A stretch of 20,319 nucleotides of DNA from Chara braunii (Eukaryota; Streptophyta; Charophyceae; Charales; Characeae), in contig BFEA01000100.1 in assembly GCA_003427395.1 (NCBI GenBank), positions 58,086 to 78,404 on the forward strand, written 5' to 3'. Positions within the stretch are counted from its first letter, which is position 1. Each line of letters starts with the position of its first letter. The notes beneath the pieces are model-generated. The model did no database searches and had not been told where the DNA came from. It saw only the letters and a program-made list of their open reading frames with translations. The position numbers and the translations under genes were made by a program. Below, in pieces: positions 1 to 8,666 of this stretch.

Positions 1-67
<67 letters not shown>
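1..67. repeat. Poly(A) tract at window edge
   Basis: There are 67 consecutive A residues. This could be the 3' tail of a plus-strand retroelement lying upstream of the window, a poly(dA) microsatellite, or an assembly-edge artefact. The window contains nothing further upstream to decide. The sequence that follows (68-190) has no recognisable feature. Confidence 0.8.
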
Positions 68-68
<1 letters not shown>

Positions 69-228
69 GTCTCCAAAACACAATCCCACACGACGATTCC
101 CACAGGAGACCACCGCCCCCCTACGCACAGGACGAGGAACAACAGACTACCATCATGCGGCAAGAGAGGGAAAAAAATTATCACACAACACCACATGTTC
201 GACGAACAACGGGAATCAACAGAGCAGG

Positions 229-364
229 ATGTCGTCAAACAGACCTGCCCCGTGTTTATTGGGCAGAGAAGGAGAAAACGATACCAAAAGAGTGGCTTTG
301 ATGAACTGTCTCGTCGGAGTATCACTGACAACAAACTCCCGAAACAAGCAGTCTGTCACAGCCC
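229..364 (-). repeat. Diverged repeat, left copy (LTR-terminus-like)
   Basis: On the minus strand this begins GGGCTGTGACAGACTG and ends near GCAGGTCTGTTTGACGACAT. A shorter relative at 16441-16530 begins GGGCTGTGACAAACTG and ends GCAGGTCTATTTGATGACAT, with further matches between (ACTCC, TTCTCC...TCTGCC). This copy has an AATAAA at 255-260 on the minus strand. A TGTGAC start with an internal polyadenylation signal recalls the ends of plant LTR retrotransposons, but no gag-pol, primer-binding site or complete LTR is visible. In the locus before LINE insertion the two copies would have been in direct orientation about 280 bp apart. Confidence 0.5.
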
Positions 365-397
365 GCCCTCTGTTGTCGACTTCTCCCTCTATGGGCA

Positions 398-509
398 TCG
401 CTGCACTACTCTCGACATGCACAACAGACAAAAATCATGGCGCTGTATGTTTCCATATTCTAGCGGAAGATTCACTCTCGTTTTGCACGTTTGGACAGTA
501 GTGCAGCGA
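398..509. repeat. 13-bp perfect inverted repeat pair
   Basis: TCGCTGCACTACT at 398-410 is the exact reverse complement of 497-509, with an 86-bp spacer. It could be the terminal inverted repeats of a very small MITE-like element or a hairpin-forming remnant. No convincing target-site duplication flanks it (GGGCA on one side, GGCCA on the other). The interval between the arms has no coding content. Confidence 0.4.
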
Positions 510-514
510 GGCCA

Positions 515-528
515 TTTGCCTGCGATTT
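515..528. repeat. LINE B target-site duplication, 3'-side copy
   Basis: TTTGCCTGCGATTT here matches 16399-16412 exactly. It directly abuts the T-rich tract that is the poly(A) tail of LINE B read on the opposite strand, as expected from target-primed reverse transcription. The last T residues merge with the tail, so the true length is about 11-14 bp. Confidence 0.85.
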
Positions 529-602
529 TTTTTTATATTTTTTTTTATTTTTTTTAAACGAACGGGCCCAGTGCCCAAGGCATATAATTATTCAATAGAA
601 CA

Positions 603-617
603 GAGGCCGGGGTCCTC
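603..617 (-). other. LINE B second 3'-terminal hairpin
   Basis: The minus strand reads GAGG-ACCCCGG-CCTC, a 4-bp stem. The corresponding LINE A segment (8652-8666) is a 6-bp stem with a CCC loop. It lies just downstream of the first terminal hairpin in both elements. The stem is weaker here because of an A·G mismatch next to the loop. Confidence 0.45.
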
Positions 618-642
618 ACAGTCTACCCGGAGATGGAACCTT

Positions 643-659
643 CTGGGAGCGTTACCCAG
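643..659 (-). other. LINE B 3'-terminal hairpin (candidate RT recognition element)
   Basis: The minus strand reads CTGGG-TAACGCT-CCCAG, a 5-bp stem with a 7-nt loop. The aligned LINE A hairpin (8601-8617) is CTGGA-CCCGGTT-TCCAG. The loop-closing pair is G-C in B and A-T in A, while the loops are unrelated in sequence but equal in length, which is what conserved RNA structure predicts. By analogy with other LINEs whose reverse transcriptase recognises a 3' stem-loop, this may be the priming signal; that role is inferred. Confidence 0.6.
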
Positions 660-722
660 TTTCGCTTTCAGGGAGGAGCCCTGCAGGGGAGCAAGCCCTG
701 GAAACCAAAGAACGCAGAAACC

Positions 723-736
723 AAAAAGGACTGTAT
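723..736. repeat. LINE A target-site duplication, 5'-side copy
   Basis: AAAAAGGACTGTAT here is identical to 8728-8741. The non-A part (GGACTGTAT, 9 bp) is unambiguous. The leading As merge with the poly(A) tail at the 3' copy. It lies inside the LINE B 3' UTR and sets the LINE A 5' end at about 737. An A-rich start, meaning a T-rich nicked strand, fits an APE-type endonuclease. Confidence 0.9.
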
Positions 737-1218
737 TTCCCCGTTTTCTAGGGGATTTTTTCTTTTTCGTTTCCTAATTTTCCCCCATCTTCGGCATAGC
801 CAAAGGATAAGCCGATTCTAGGGGATTTGTTTTCCCCGTTTTCTATCAGGGCTTTTTCGTCTCTCCTTGTCATCAGTCGCCATCGATCGTTTTGGGGCGA
901 AGAAGATGTACGTTCAGCGTGGCTAGTAGCTGAACAAGGTGTTCTCTGATTCAGCGGTGTTTCAGCNGTGATAACATNGTGAGCTCGCGAACAAGCGGCC
1001 AAGGAATGTTTCGCGTCCTTCAGTCAGCGGTANTTTTTTTTGTTTTAATTTTCATGGTATTCTCNNTAGGNATATTTTCAATTTTCAATAGCCCTTTCTA
1101 TGACCCCGTGCATGACTAGAGCTAGGAAGAATTTTTATTTTTTTTCCTATATGCTTTAGGTTTGGGAATCTCTTTGAGTTTATTGACCAGGGAAGGGAAC
1201 ACGGCGGGAGGATACGTG
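737..1218 (+). promoter_or_regulatory. LINE A 5' UTR / presumed internal promoter region
   Basis: This non-coding leader runs between the target-site duplication and ORF1. It contains a partial direct duplication. TTTCCCCGTTTTCTA occurs at 736-750 and 831-845, and TTCTAGGGGATTT occurs at 746-758 and 816-828. Full-length LINEs generally carry their promoter in the 5' UTR, so these repeats are candidate promoter units, but no core promoter motif can be assigned. Ns at 966, 978, 1033 and nearby limit the reading. The segment shows no evident similarity to the LINE B leader. Confidence 0.5.
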
Positions 1219-3939
1219 ANGGCCTCTGCCAGCGCCCCCCCCCAGGTTACTACCCCCTTGCCTATGACGGAAGAAGAAAGACTAAAGGTAAAAGACCTGA
1301 TCCAGGAGTGTTATGCAGAAGGCATCTTACCAGAGGATTTTGCTCCAACGGTAGTGGATTCGGGTCCGGATTTTGTCAAAGTCGTCGTCAACGAAGAACT
1401 GTTGAAAATTCAAGCAGACTGGCTGCATAACCATGCAGTATCAATCCACTTTGGGGACGACGCTACCTCCCTCCCGGTGTCAGTCAAGAACAAATTGGTG
1501 AGAATCTACGAGGATGGGTGGGCGAAATCCAGAGCTCTTCTGGTTGCTCCGAAGAGAGGAATATTCAGAAATGAGGGGAGAAATCTGGTTACTTATGTAG
1601 CCATTGCCAAAGAGATTTCAGATTGGATGCTCCGAAAGAGGCAGGATATAATTGAGTTCGACAATAAAATTTATTCGGTGAAATTCAGACCCTGGATGAC
1701 GGATAACGAATTGTTTGAGTGGAACGAAGCCCTGAAGTTTCAGTACTTCTGGGTCAAGGTCCTCCAGGTCCCAGTCTCGGTCCTTCCGCATATAAAAGGT
1801 GCAGTAAAGGAAGCCTTTGGGGAGGTGCTGCGTACCTCCCCAGCCTTCTCAGATCCCATCTCCCCAGACCTTTGGTCCATCAGATTTGATCTGATTCCGT
1901 CAACTCGTACCACATATAAAAGATATTTAGTGGTAGACCTGCGACAACAGGGTTATGTGGATTTGGAAGTGGCATGTGCAGATTCGGTGTGGTGCAAAAA
2001 GTGCAAACGTTATTTCCATGACGAACTGGACCCAGAGTGTCCTATCAACGTCCGAAATGGCTCTCGAAAAACCGTTTATCGCGACGCAGTGTTGAAGGGC
2101 ANAAACCAGAAAGGAGACAAACAGAAAAATGGGAAGGAAGATGAGCGAGANAGAGAGAAAGAGGAGGAGAAAGAAAAGATGGATGAGAAAGAGGAAGGAG
2201 GGAAGGAAGTCAGCAAGGACAGAGAAGGGAATAAGGGTGAGAAGGGGGATGAGGTAAACTCTGTCAGGAAGGAAAAGAGACCCACTCTAGCAGGCAATCA
2301 AGGGAAGGTAAAAGTAGGAAAGGGCTCCAGATCTGGCTCCAGATCTGGCCATCGGCAGAAGTGGAAAAAGAAAGCAAACCCCAGAAAGGAGTCTCTAACT
2401 GAGTTGGACAAGTCAGAAAAGCTAAAGCCCCCCCCCGCCCCCTCCCCCCACCCTCCCCCTCCAAAGGGGAAGGATCTTCAACAGAAGGATGATGTGATGA
2501 AGGAGCGGGTGGGAGAAGAGGAAGGGGAGGACCAGGCTCGGGAAAAGGATAACCCGGATGCAGTAAAACCTTTTGAGAAACCGATCGGGGACATTGAGAA
2601 ACTAACTGGTTCAGCAGATTTGGGTTTTGCCTTTACAGATGGAGGTCTACAGTCCTTGGTAAAAGACCCAGCCCAAGAAAAGGAGGTTGACCACCAACCT
2701 AAAGAACTGACAGAACTGACTGAGAAGGCAGAAAAAACCTCTGGGATGGAAGGAGTTATACAAGGGGGGCGAGTGAGAGAAGAGGAAGGGGAGGACCAGG
2801 CTCGGAAAAAGAATATCCCCAATGCAGTAAAACCTTTTGTGGAACTGATCAAGGACATTGAGAAACTGACTGGTTCAGCAGATTTGGGCTTTGCCCCTAC
2901 TGATGGAGGTCTACAGTCCTTGGTAAAAGATTCAGCTCAAGAAAAGGGGGTAGACCACCAACCTAATGAACTGACCGAGAAGGCAGAAGAAGCTTCTGGG
3001 ATGGAAGGAGTTATACAAGGGGGGAGAAAGTCCAAAGCCAAAGAACCCCTGGCGAAAGTTCAGAAGGGGAATAAGAAAGCCCAAATGGGCAGAGGGAAGC
3101 GGCCCATGAGTAAAGAGGACAGACTCAAACCCAAACCAGGGGCACAAGAGGAAGACTTACCCAGCAAGAAAAGGAGGACAAATGACAACGAGGTGGTGTT
3201 TCGGAAGACCTACCTGGGAAATGAAGATTTCGTGGGCACGGATGCCGGGCCTACAAAGCACGGTAAGAGATCCTGGGACACAATACCTTCGTGGCAGAGT
3301 CTCAGTTTCGCTGCTCCAATGAAAACTCTGAAAAGAAAAGACAAAAGTAATAAAAAGGTGGTGGAAATTCTGATTCCACTAATCTGCACAACAACACAGC
3401 AAGGGACAACAATATTCACAACAAGAGCAAATGACAATGTACTTGAACTCCCCACTGTGCCTATACAGGCACAACTATCAGATTTGCAGATAGTAGAATT
3501 TGCCCAATCCATAACTTTGCAAGGATTGGGCAAAGTCCACATACTGCAGGATCCAAAGCTAGGGAGACATATAGTGCAGACCTCAGATGAGGAAAAAGTC
3601 ATTTTGCACTTGGCCTTTTTGGCCCTGGTCTCCCTGGAAGGGTCATGTGAGCAATGGACAGCATTGAATGCCCATTGGTTTTCACTGTCGTCGTTGACTA
3701 CAGTAAATGCTGAATCTTTATCTGACGTTCGGGTGGGGACCTCCCTATCCGCCAAGCATGTTGCTGAATGGATATCCTTGGTGGACGCACAAGATTTCTT
3801 GAGCTCTGATAAATTTACCTACCTACTCCTAGCCTTGGGTCAACGGACTGGGACCCCGTGTACGCCACAGGAAGAGGAAACCCGTATCCAATACGATGAC
3901 GGCGAGGACCTGAATAATGGTCTTGCCCAATCGGATTAG
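1219..3939 (+). CDS. LINE A ORF1 protein: DUF4283-like/zinc-knuckle RNA-binding protein with conserved C-terminal domain
   Basis: This is the probable nucleic-acid-binding RNP protein of LINE A. The frame stays open from 1162. The start is taken as the ambiguous codon ANG at 1219, because ATG there would give an MA... start like LINE B. The next certain ATG is 1264. From 1219 it is about 906 aa. Residues ~50-275 resemble the DUF4283 (RRM-like) region of plant LINE ORF1s and end in a zinc knuckle, C259-x2-C262-x4-H267-x6-C274. Residues ~280-690 are a Lys/Glu/Pro-rich linker that holds a two-copy tandem repeat (~430-517 and ~518-602). Residues ~690-890 form a domain I do not recognise, but which is well conserved in LINE B. 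The 3' end overlaps ORF2 by 23 nt in another frame. ORF1 proteins normally bind LINE RNA in the cytoplasm as part of the retrotransposition complex. Four codons contain N. Confidence 0.85.
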   Translation, partial: XASASAPPQVTTPLPMTEEERLKVKDLIQECYAEGILPEDFAPTVVDSGPDFVKVVVNEELLKIQADWLHNHAVSIHFGDDATSLPVSVKNKLVRIYEDGWAKSRALLVAPKRGIFRNEGRNLVTYVAIAKEISDWMLRKRQDIIEFDNKIYSVKFRPWMTDNELFEWNEALKFQYFWVKVLQVPVSVLPHIKGAVKEAFGEVLRTSPAFSDPISPDLWSIRFDLIPSTRTTYKRYLVVDLRQQGYVDLEVACADSVWCKKCKRYFHDELDPECPINVRNGSRKTVYRDAVLKGXNQKGDKQKNGKEDERXREKEEEKEKMDEKEEGGKEVSKDREGNKGEKGDEVNSVRKEKRPTLAGNQGKVKVGKGSRSGSRSGHRQKWKKKANPRKESLTELDKSEKLKPPPAPSPHPPPPKGKDLQQKDDVMKERVGEEEGEDQAREKDNPDAVKPFEKPIGDIEKLTGSADLGFAFTDGGLQSLVKDPAQEKEVDHQPKELTELTEKAEKTSGMEGVIQGGRVREEEGEDQARKKNIPNAVKPFVELIKDIEKLTGSADLGFAPTDGGLQSLVKDSAQEKGVDHQPNELTEKAEEASGMEGVIQGGRKSKAKEPLAKVQKGNKKAQMGRGKRPMSKEDRLKPKPGAQEEDLPSKKRRTNDNEVVFRKTYLGNEDFVGTDAGPTKHGKRSWDTIPSWQSLSFAAPMKTLKRKDKSNKKVVEILIPLICTTTQQGTTIFTTRANDNVLELPTVPIQAQLSDLQIVEFAQSITLQGLGKVHILQDPKLGRHIVQTSDEEKVILHLAFLALVSLEGSCEQWTALNAHWFSLSSLTTVNAESLSDVRVGTSLSAKHVAEWISLVDAQDFLSSDKFTYLLLALGQRTGTPCTPQEEETRIQYDDGEDLNNGLAQSD
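2505..3024 (+). repeat. Tandem duplication within LINE A ORF1 (two ~260-bp units)
   Basis: Units at about 2505-2769 and 2770-3024 are in-frame direct copies. Both encode EEEGEDQAR, DIEKLTGSADLGFA, TDGGLQSLVKD and SGMEGVIQGG. The second unit lacks a few codons (one TEL) and has scattered substitutions. LINE B has only one corresponding segment (EPLIQNLSKIIDNANLGFD and onward), so the duplication arose in the LINE A lineage. The repeat unit is acidic, with a short hydrophobic core. Confidence 0.85.
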
Positions 3940-6900
3940 ATTAGTAAACTGGAATATAAGAGGTTTAGGTGATACTTCTGGTAGATTCAAAAAGGAAAGA
4001 CTAGCAGCCTGGCTGTATTCAAAAGAGGCACATATAGTGTGTCTCCAAGAAACGAAACTCAATGTTGACAAGATAAAGGAGGTGGCCCAGTGGTGGAAGG
4101 GCCCTCAGATATGGTCCCCGGCCGACGGTATGAAGGGAGGGGTGGCCATCTTGATTGACAAGGATCTACAGGTTGACGTAATTGACTCCTTCTCAGACCC
4201 AATGGGGAGGTGTGTGTGGATTAAACTAGCTGTAGAAGAGGAGGACTGGGCGATAATGACGATCTATGCCCCGGTAGACTATAAGGAAAGAACGAGATTC
4301 TTAGCCCATCTCCCAGCTTGGATACCTGATGTGGAAAATCTCGTGATTGCGGGGGACTGGAATACGGTTTTTAACCCGGGTTTAGATTCTCTTAAAATTT
4401 TCCCACTGCGTGAAGANTCTTTAANGCTAATAGCTTTGNCAGAGNCTCAAAACCTTACTGATGTCTTTAGGGTTTTAAACCCCGAGGACAATGGTTTTAC
4501 TTGGTACGACCCTCCTCCTACTCCCATCTCTCCCCAACCCCGAAAAAGACTGGATTTTTTCTTGGCAAGGGGGGTGATATGGGATAGGTGTATGGAATGT
4601 GAGCTGTCGGAGGAAACCCTCTCTGACCACTATTCAATTTATATGGATATTGTGGCCAGAGAACATTTTGAGAAAGTCCGCCCCCCTTTCCGCCTCAATA
4701 TTAATGTGCTAAAGGATAAGGGGATACCGGAATGGGTGAAGACCCAAATGGTAGCTTGGATGGAGGCCAAGGACCTTTTCCCACAAGAAAGTAGGTGGGC
4801 AGAGGTGGGACTGGGAATTATTTCTGCAGCCCTGAACACTTTTTCCAGGATTAAAGCGGCAAACAGAAATTGGAAGGAAAATTGTGCCAAGAGAGCGGTG
4901 AAAGAGGCTGAACAGAAAATGGGGAAGGACTCATTCTCAGATTTCTACTGGTCTAAACATAGGAGGGTCAACCTAGCCTTGCTGGAGGAATTGGAACTCA
5001 GAAAACAGGAGGAGTGGTTGAATTGGCTCAAAATGCGTGGTTTGGTTGGGTATGACCGAATGACAAAGATAACTTTCAGATCCCTAATGTTGAGTAAAGT
5101 CAAACCGGTGATGAGGGAACTGTGTCATCCGCTGGATCCCACACTCCCAGTATCGTTAGACACGGATGGTATGTGTAATTATGCTCTTTGTTATTATAAA
5201 GACATAGTTACAACGAGAAGGCCGAATGATAACTGTGAAACTGACCTCTCTATGGTGTCTGTTTTTTGGGACAACCTAAGGATTACTTTGCCACTCTCGA
5301 GCTCCCTTATTTTGGATGCTCCTTTCACCCCACAAGAGCTGTACCAGGCCGTCAAGCAGATGGCCAAAGGGAAGTGTCCCGGCCTGGATGGTCTCCCAGT
5401 TGAGTTATTTCTCTTAGCATAGGATTCTTTCAGTCCTTTTTTCTGTCAAATTTTTAATAAAGTATTGGATACTGGTTCTCTCCCTCAGAATTGGTTAGTA
5501 GGGGTGATCTCCCTGCTATATAAAAAGGGCAATAAAAGAGAAGTCAAAAATTATAGGCCCATTTCAGTTTTGAATGTGGCCTATAAGATATTGGCCAAAG
5601 CATTAGCAATCAGACTATCCAGTTTTTTACCGAACCTGATAGGTTGGGAACAAGGGGCCTTTGTAAAGGGGCGATCAATTTTTGACAACATCATGGCTAC
5701 CATCCAAACCCTGGAGATTCTGGGAAGAGAGAAAAGGAATGTGGCGTTACTGNNANTGGACATGGAAAAGGCCTACGATGAAGTAGGCTGGGCCTTTGTG
5801 TTTACAACGTTGTCCAAAATGGGTTTCGGTCAAGGTTTTTGCAAGTGGGTCAAAGCGATGTATGCTGATGCGACATCGAAAGTACTGGTCAATGGNCGTC
5901 TGTCAGACTCCTTTCCCTTGTCACGTTCGCTGAGACAAGGATGCCCCCTAGCACCACTGCTCTTTGTGGTTCAACTGGAAATACTGTTAGGTAATATCCG
6001 ATGCAATGACCAAATCGTGGGGTTGTGCCTCCCTCCCAATATTCAGTGGAAGGGGGGAGNTATAGCAGACGATTTAACTATTGCTTGCACAAATGAAACA
6101 GCGGCTCTCAGTGAGCTAAAAGGGGTGCTGGAAGAGTACTGTGTACTCTCAGAGGCGTCAATAAATTGGGAAAAATCAGTTTATCTTCTACCCCCCATGT
6201 ACACTTTGTGTGTGGATTGGGGTCNAAGACCCATTCCGGCCAATACCTNTGACCGTTTTTTGGGTGTCCAGGTTTCCCTTACTGACTGTTCAAAAGCANA
6301 GGATGGGATTCTAAAGNATAAAGTCACGNCAAGGATTATGGGTTGGGTGAGAAAGTTTCAGTTATCTATTTTTGGTAGGGNCTTGGTGNTCTCGACAGCA
6401 GCCTTCTCCGTGCTATGGTTCCCCCTATCTGTTCATTATTTGGGGGAAAGTGCGTATAAGGCTATTAGGAAGGTGGGGGCCAAGTATGTGTGGAAGCCGT
6501 GTGCTACGGAGGATCAGGGCTACATAGTAAAGGTGGCTTGGGAAACAGTGGCCTGCCCGAGAGACCAGGGAGGCTTGGGAATCCTTGACCCCCTACAACA
6601 GAACGTATCTTTGCTGGCTAAATGGCCAATCCAAGCCATGTTCGGACCAAAAGATAAATTGTGGGTCCTGCTGGATGAATATATTCTGCAGAAGGAATGG
6701 GACCTCCAAGAAGGGACGCATGTTTGGGTGTGTCTGCAAATGGACTCCTACTGTCAAAGAAGACCCAACTCACGTCTGTGGAAGAGCATCCTTACAGCAT
6801 GGAAAAACGTGAAACCCCAAATGGGGAAGGAGCCGGTATCGAAATTGGAAATCTTGAATCAAATTTTGTTTGAAAACAAGTACATAACTTCCCAAGGAGA

Positions 6901-8125
6901 GGGTGTTTTCCTAGCTGAAGGTAGCCCGGGCTCTTTTGGGAGGTCATGGGTGGAGAAGGGGGTGATCCAAATTAAAGATATTTGGGATGTAGAGATGGGC
7001 TGTTGGCTCCCATTACATCTACTTAAGAGAAAGCTCTACCGCCTGAGACGCGTGGAGGAAAACTTCACCAAAGTTAAATCCGCAATTCCCCACCACTGGA
7101 TAGCAGCATTAAGGCGTGACAGGGAGTTTAACTCAGGAGCTTGGCTGCAAGATTCGGATGACAGTCAGGGGATCTGGAAAGTAATAGGGCCGGAGTTAAA
7201 CGCTGGAATAAGAGTCCAAGCATGGAGAAAGGATAATGCTGATGGGCTAACACTAACCTACAAAGGAGATGAAACAGTGACGACAACTGTAGATGCTCAA
7301 GAAGTCCGGGTGTGGGAAAGGATGGAGCAGAACAGGAAGAAAGTCAGCTTGCTTCATCTGCTACCCACGGTTGGACAAATAGAGCCCCTGTTGGCAGNGT
7401 GGTCTCCTTCTGAGAGTCAGAAGATGACTGTGCCTCTCTAAAAATACAACACAAAAGTAGGGACCGCAGTGCAGAGAGCGAAGGTTGAGAAGAAACCCAT
7501 AATCATAGCAAGAAAAAGGCTACAACATCTGGGTTTGACAACCATTCAGGAGGCTGATATGTTCAAGCTATGGAANGCTNTACAAAAGATTCCATCACNG
7601 AANCAGGNTGCGCTGGTGTGGTTACAGTCGTTACAGGTGACTGCAACGGCCACCTGGTGCATTTCGAAGGGAATGGTTTTATCCTCAACATGTGTGAGAT
7701 GTAGTTGGGGATGGGAAAACAGTACCCATTTGTGGCTATGTTGTCCTCTCTCTGACACGGTCTGGGAANGGTGGAAAGAGAAATGGAAAGAACTAGAAGG
7801 GCCAGAGGTATGGACGGACATCTTCATTTTGCATGGACAAACGCAGCTGAGTAACAACTTCTCCTCCGGTTATTGGTACATGGCCCTGATCTGTAGAGGC
7901 ATTGNGTTGGAAGCCCTGTGGGAAATGCGGAATGCGAAGGTATTTAGGGGTGAATCCCTAGCTTACCAACAGGTATTTAATCGTATTAAACAGAATATTA
8001 GATTAGTAATTAGAGTGGATTGGCGTAGGAAGAATTTGNTGTGGTTCANTAGGACGTGGNCTAAAAANAGCTATTTTGCGAAGGTTTNCGCTGAANGNCA
8101 CTTGATGTTGGCTGACTGGCTCTAA
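3917..8125 (+). pseudogene. LINE A ORF2: endonuclease-reverse transcriptase, two in-frame stops
   Basis: This is the retrotransposition polyprotein, about 1402 codons from ATG 3917. An APE-type endonuclease (residues ~1-240) shows N13 in WNIRG, E45 in QETK, YAP, D147/N149 in GDWN, a RLDFFL motif and D237-H238 in SDH. The reverse transcriptase (~490-790) has YRPISVLN, motif A D615-MEKAYD, motif B RQGCPLAP, motif C A-D718-D719 and RFLGV. A C-terminal zf-RVT motif is C1259-x2-C1262-x8-H1271-x3-C1275. No RNase H is seen. In-frame TAG at 5420-5422 (residue 502) replaces a Trp codon found in LINE B, a one-base change at the start of the RT. In-frame TAA at 7439-7441 (residue 1175) interrupts the linker before the zinc motif. 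Otherwise the same frame stays open to TAA at 8123-8125. All visible catalytic residues survive. Several codons contain N. Confidence 0.9.
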
Positions 8126-8599
8126 GAGCTCACAGTTGGAAGACTGGACTGTCTACCGTAGGCCATGGCCGTTTTTAGGCCAGGGGTCAGAACTGGTCTC
8201 CAGACTGTAAGCGAGACTGGTGCTCTGTTGGTATGGCGGAGGAAAAGGTAACAGAACAGCCGGTGCTTGCAAAATACAAAGCAATCGGCACTATAGACAG
8301 GGTGAATCCCAGGGATTTTCTGATAGCGACGCCATCTTGAGCACTATGAGCCTATGAGGGTATCAAGAGGCGGTGGGAACGCTATTGGTTAGATGCTATG
8401 AGAGAACCGGTGAGGAACAAACTTGAGTTCGGCGTTAGAAACATGCCGGCGTTGCACTTTTTCTTCTGCGCGGCAAGGTTATCATGCTATAGGCTAAAGG
8501 ACTGGAGAGGTTATTATTGTTTAGTTCAGCCGCCTTTTTTCTGTGCTTCAAGGTTAGTTTGAGGAGTTTTGTCCTATTGAGTCTGGGCGGTCGTGGGAC

Positions 8600-8618
8600 G
8601 CTGGACCCGGTTTCCAGC
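8600..8618 (+). other. LINE A 3'-terminal hairpin (candidate RT recognition element)
   Basis: GCTGGA-CCCGGTT-TCCAGC forms a 6-bp stem with a 7-nt loop, about 86 nt before the poly(A). The aligned position of LINE B (643-659, minus) keeps the stem with a changed base pair and an equal-length loop. The same hairpin with its upstream flank also recurs exactly at 8914-8936 on the other strand. Confidence 0.6.
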
Positions 8619-8651
8619 AGGCTTCATCTCGTTAACACCGGGTAGAATTGT

Positions 8652-8666
8652 GAGGTCCCCGACCTC
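8652..8666 (+). other. LINE A second 3'-terminal hairpin
   Basis: GAGGTC-CCC-GACCTC is a perfect 6-bp stem with a 3-nt loop, 34 nt downstream of the first hairpin and about 38 nt before the poly(A). The equivalent in LINE B (603-617) keeps the outer four pairs. Confidence 0.5.

Larger units (their letters stand above)
526..736 (-). mobile_element. LINE B detached 3' terminus and poly(A) tail
   Basis: Read on the minus strand, this is the end of a LINE 3' UTR followed by an interrupted A-rich tail (526-555). It aligns with the last ~100 nt of LINE A. A hairpin is followed by AG(A/C)AGG(T/C)T(C/T)CATCTC, then CCGGGTAGA and TGTGAGG-CCCCG-CCTC. The rest of LINE B lies beyond the LINE A insertion, so this segment was contiguous with 8742 before LINE A arrived. 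Joining 9159-8742 to 736-556 gives a 3' UTR of roughly 600 nt, close to the ~580 nt of LINE A. Confidence 0.85.

Noticed and set aside
2076-3755. Several antisense ORFs opposite LINE A ORF1
   Set aside because: They are shadows of the Lys/Glu-rich sense frame, giving Ser/Phe/Pro-rich antisense peptides with no support.
5420-5422. TAG in LINE A ORF2 as programmed readthrough
   Set aside because: LINE B has a Trp codon here (TGG), so a simple nonsense mutation or base-call error explains it better.
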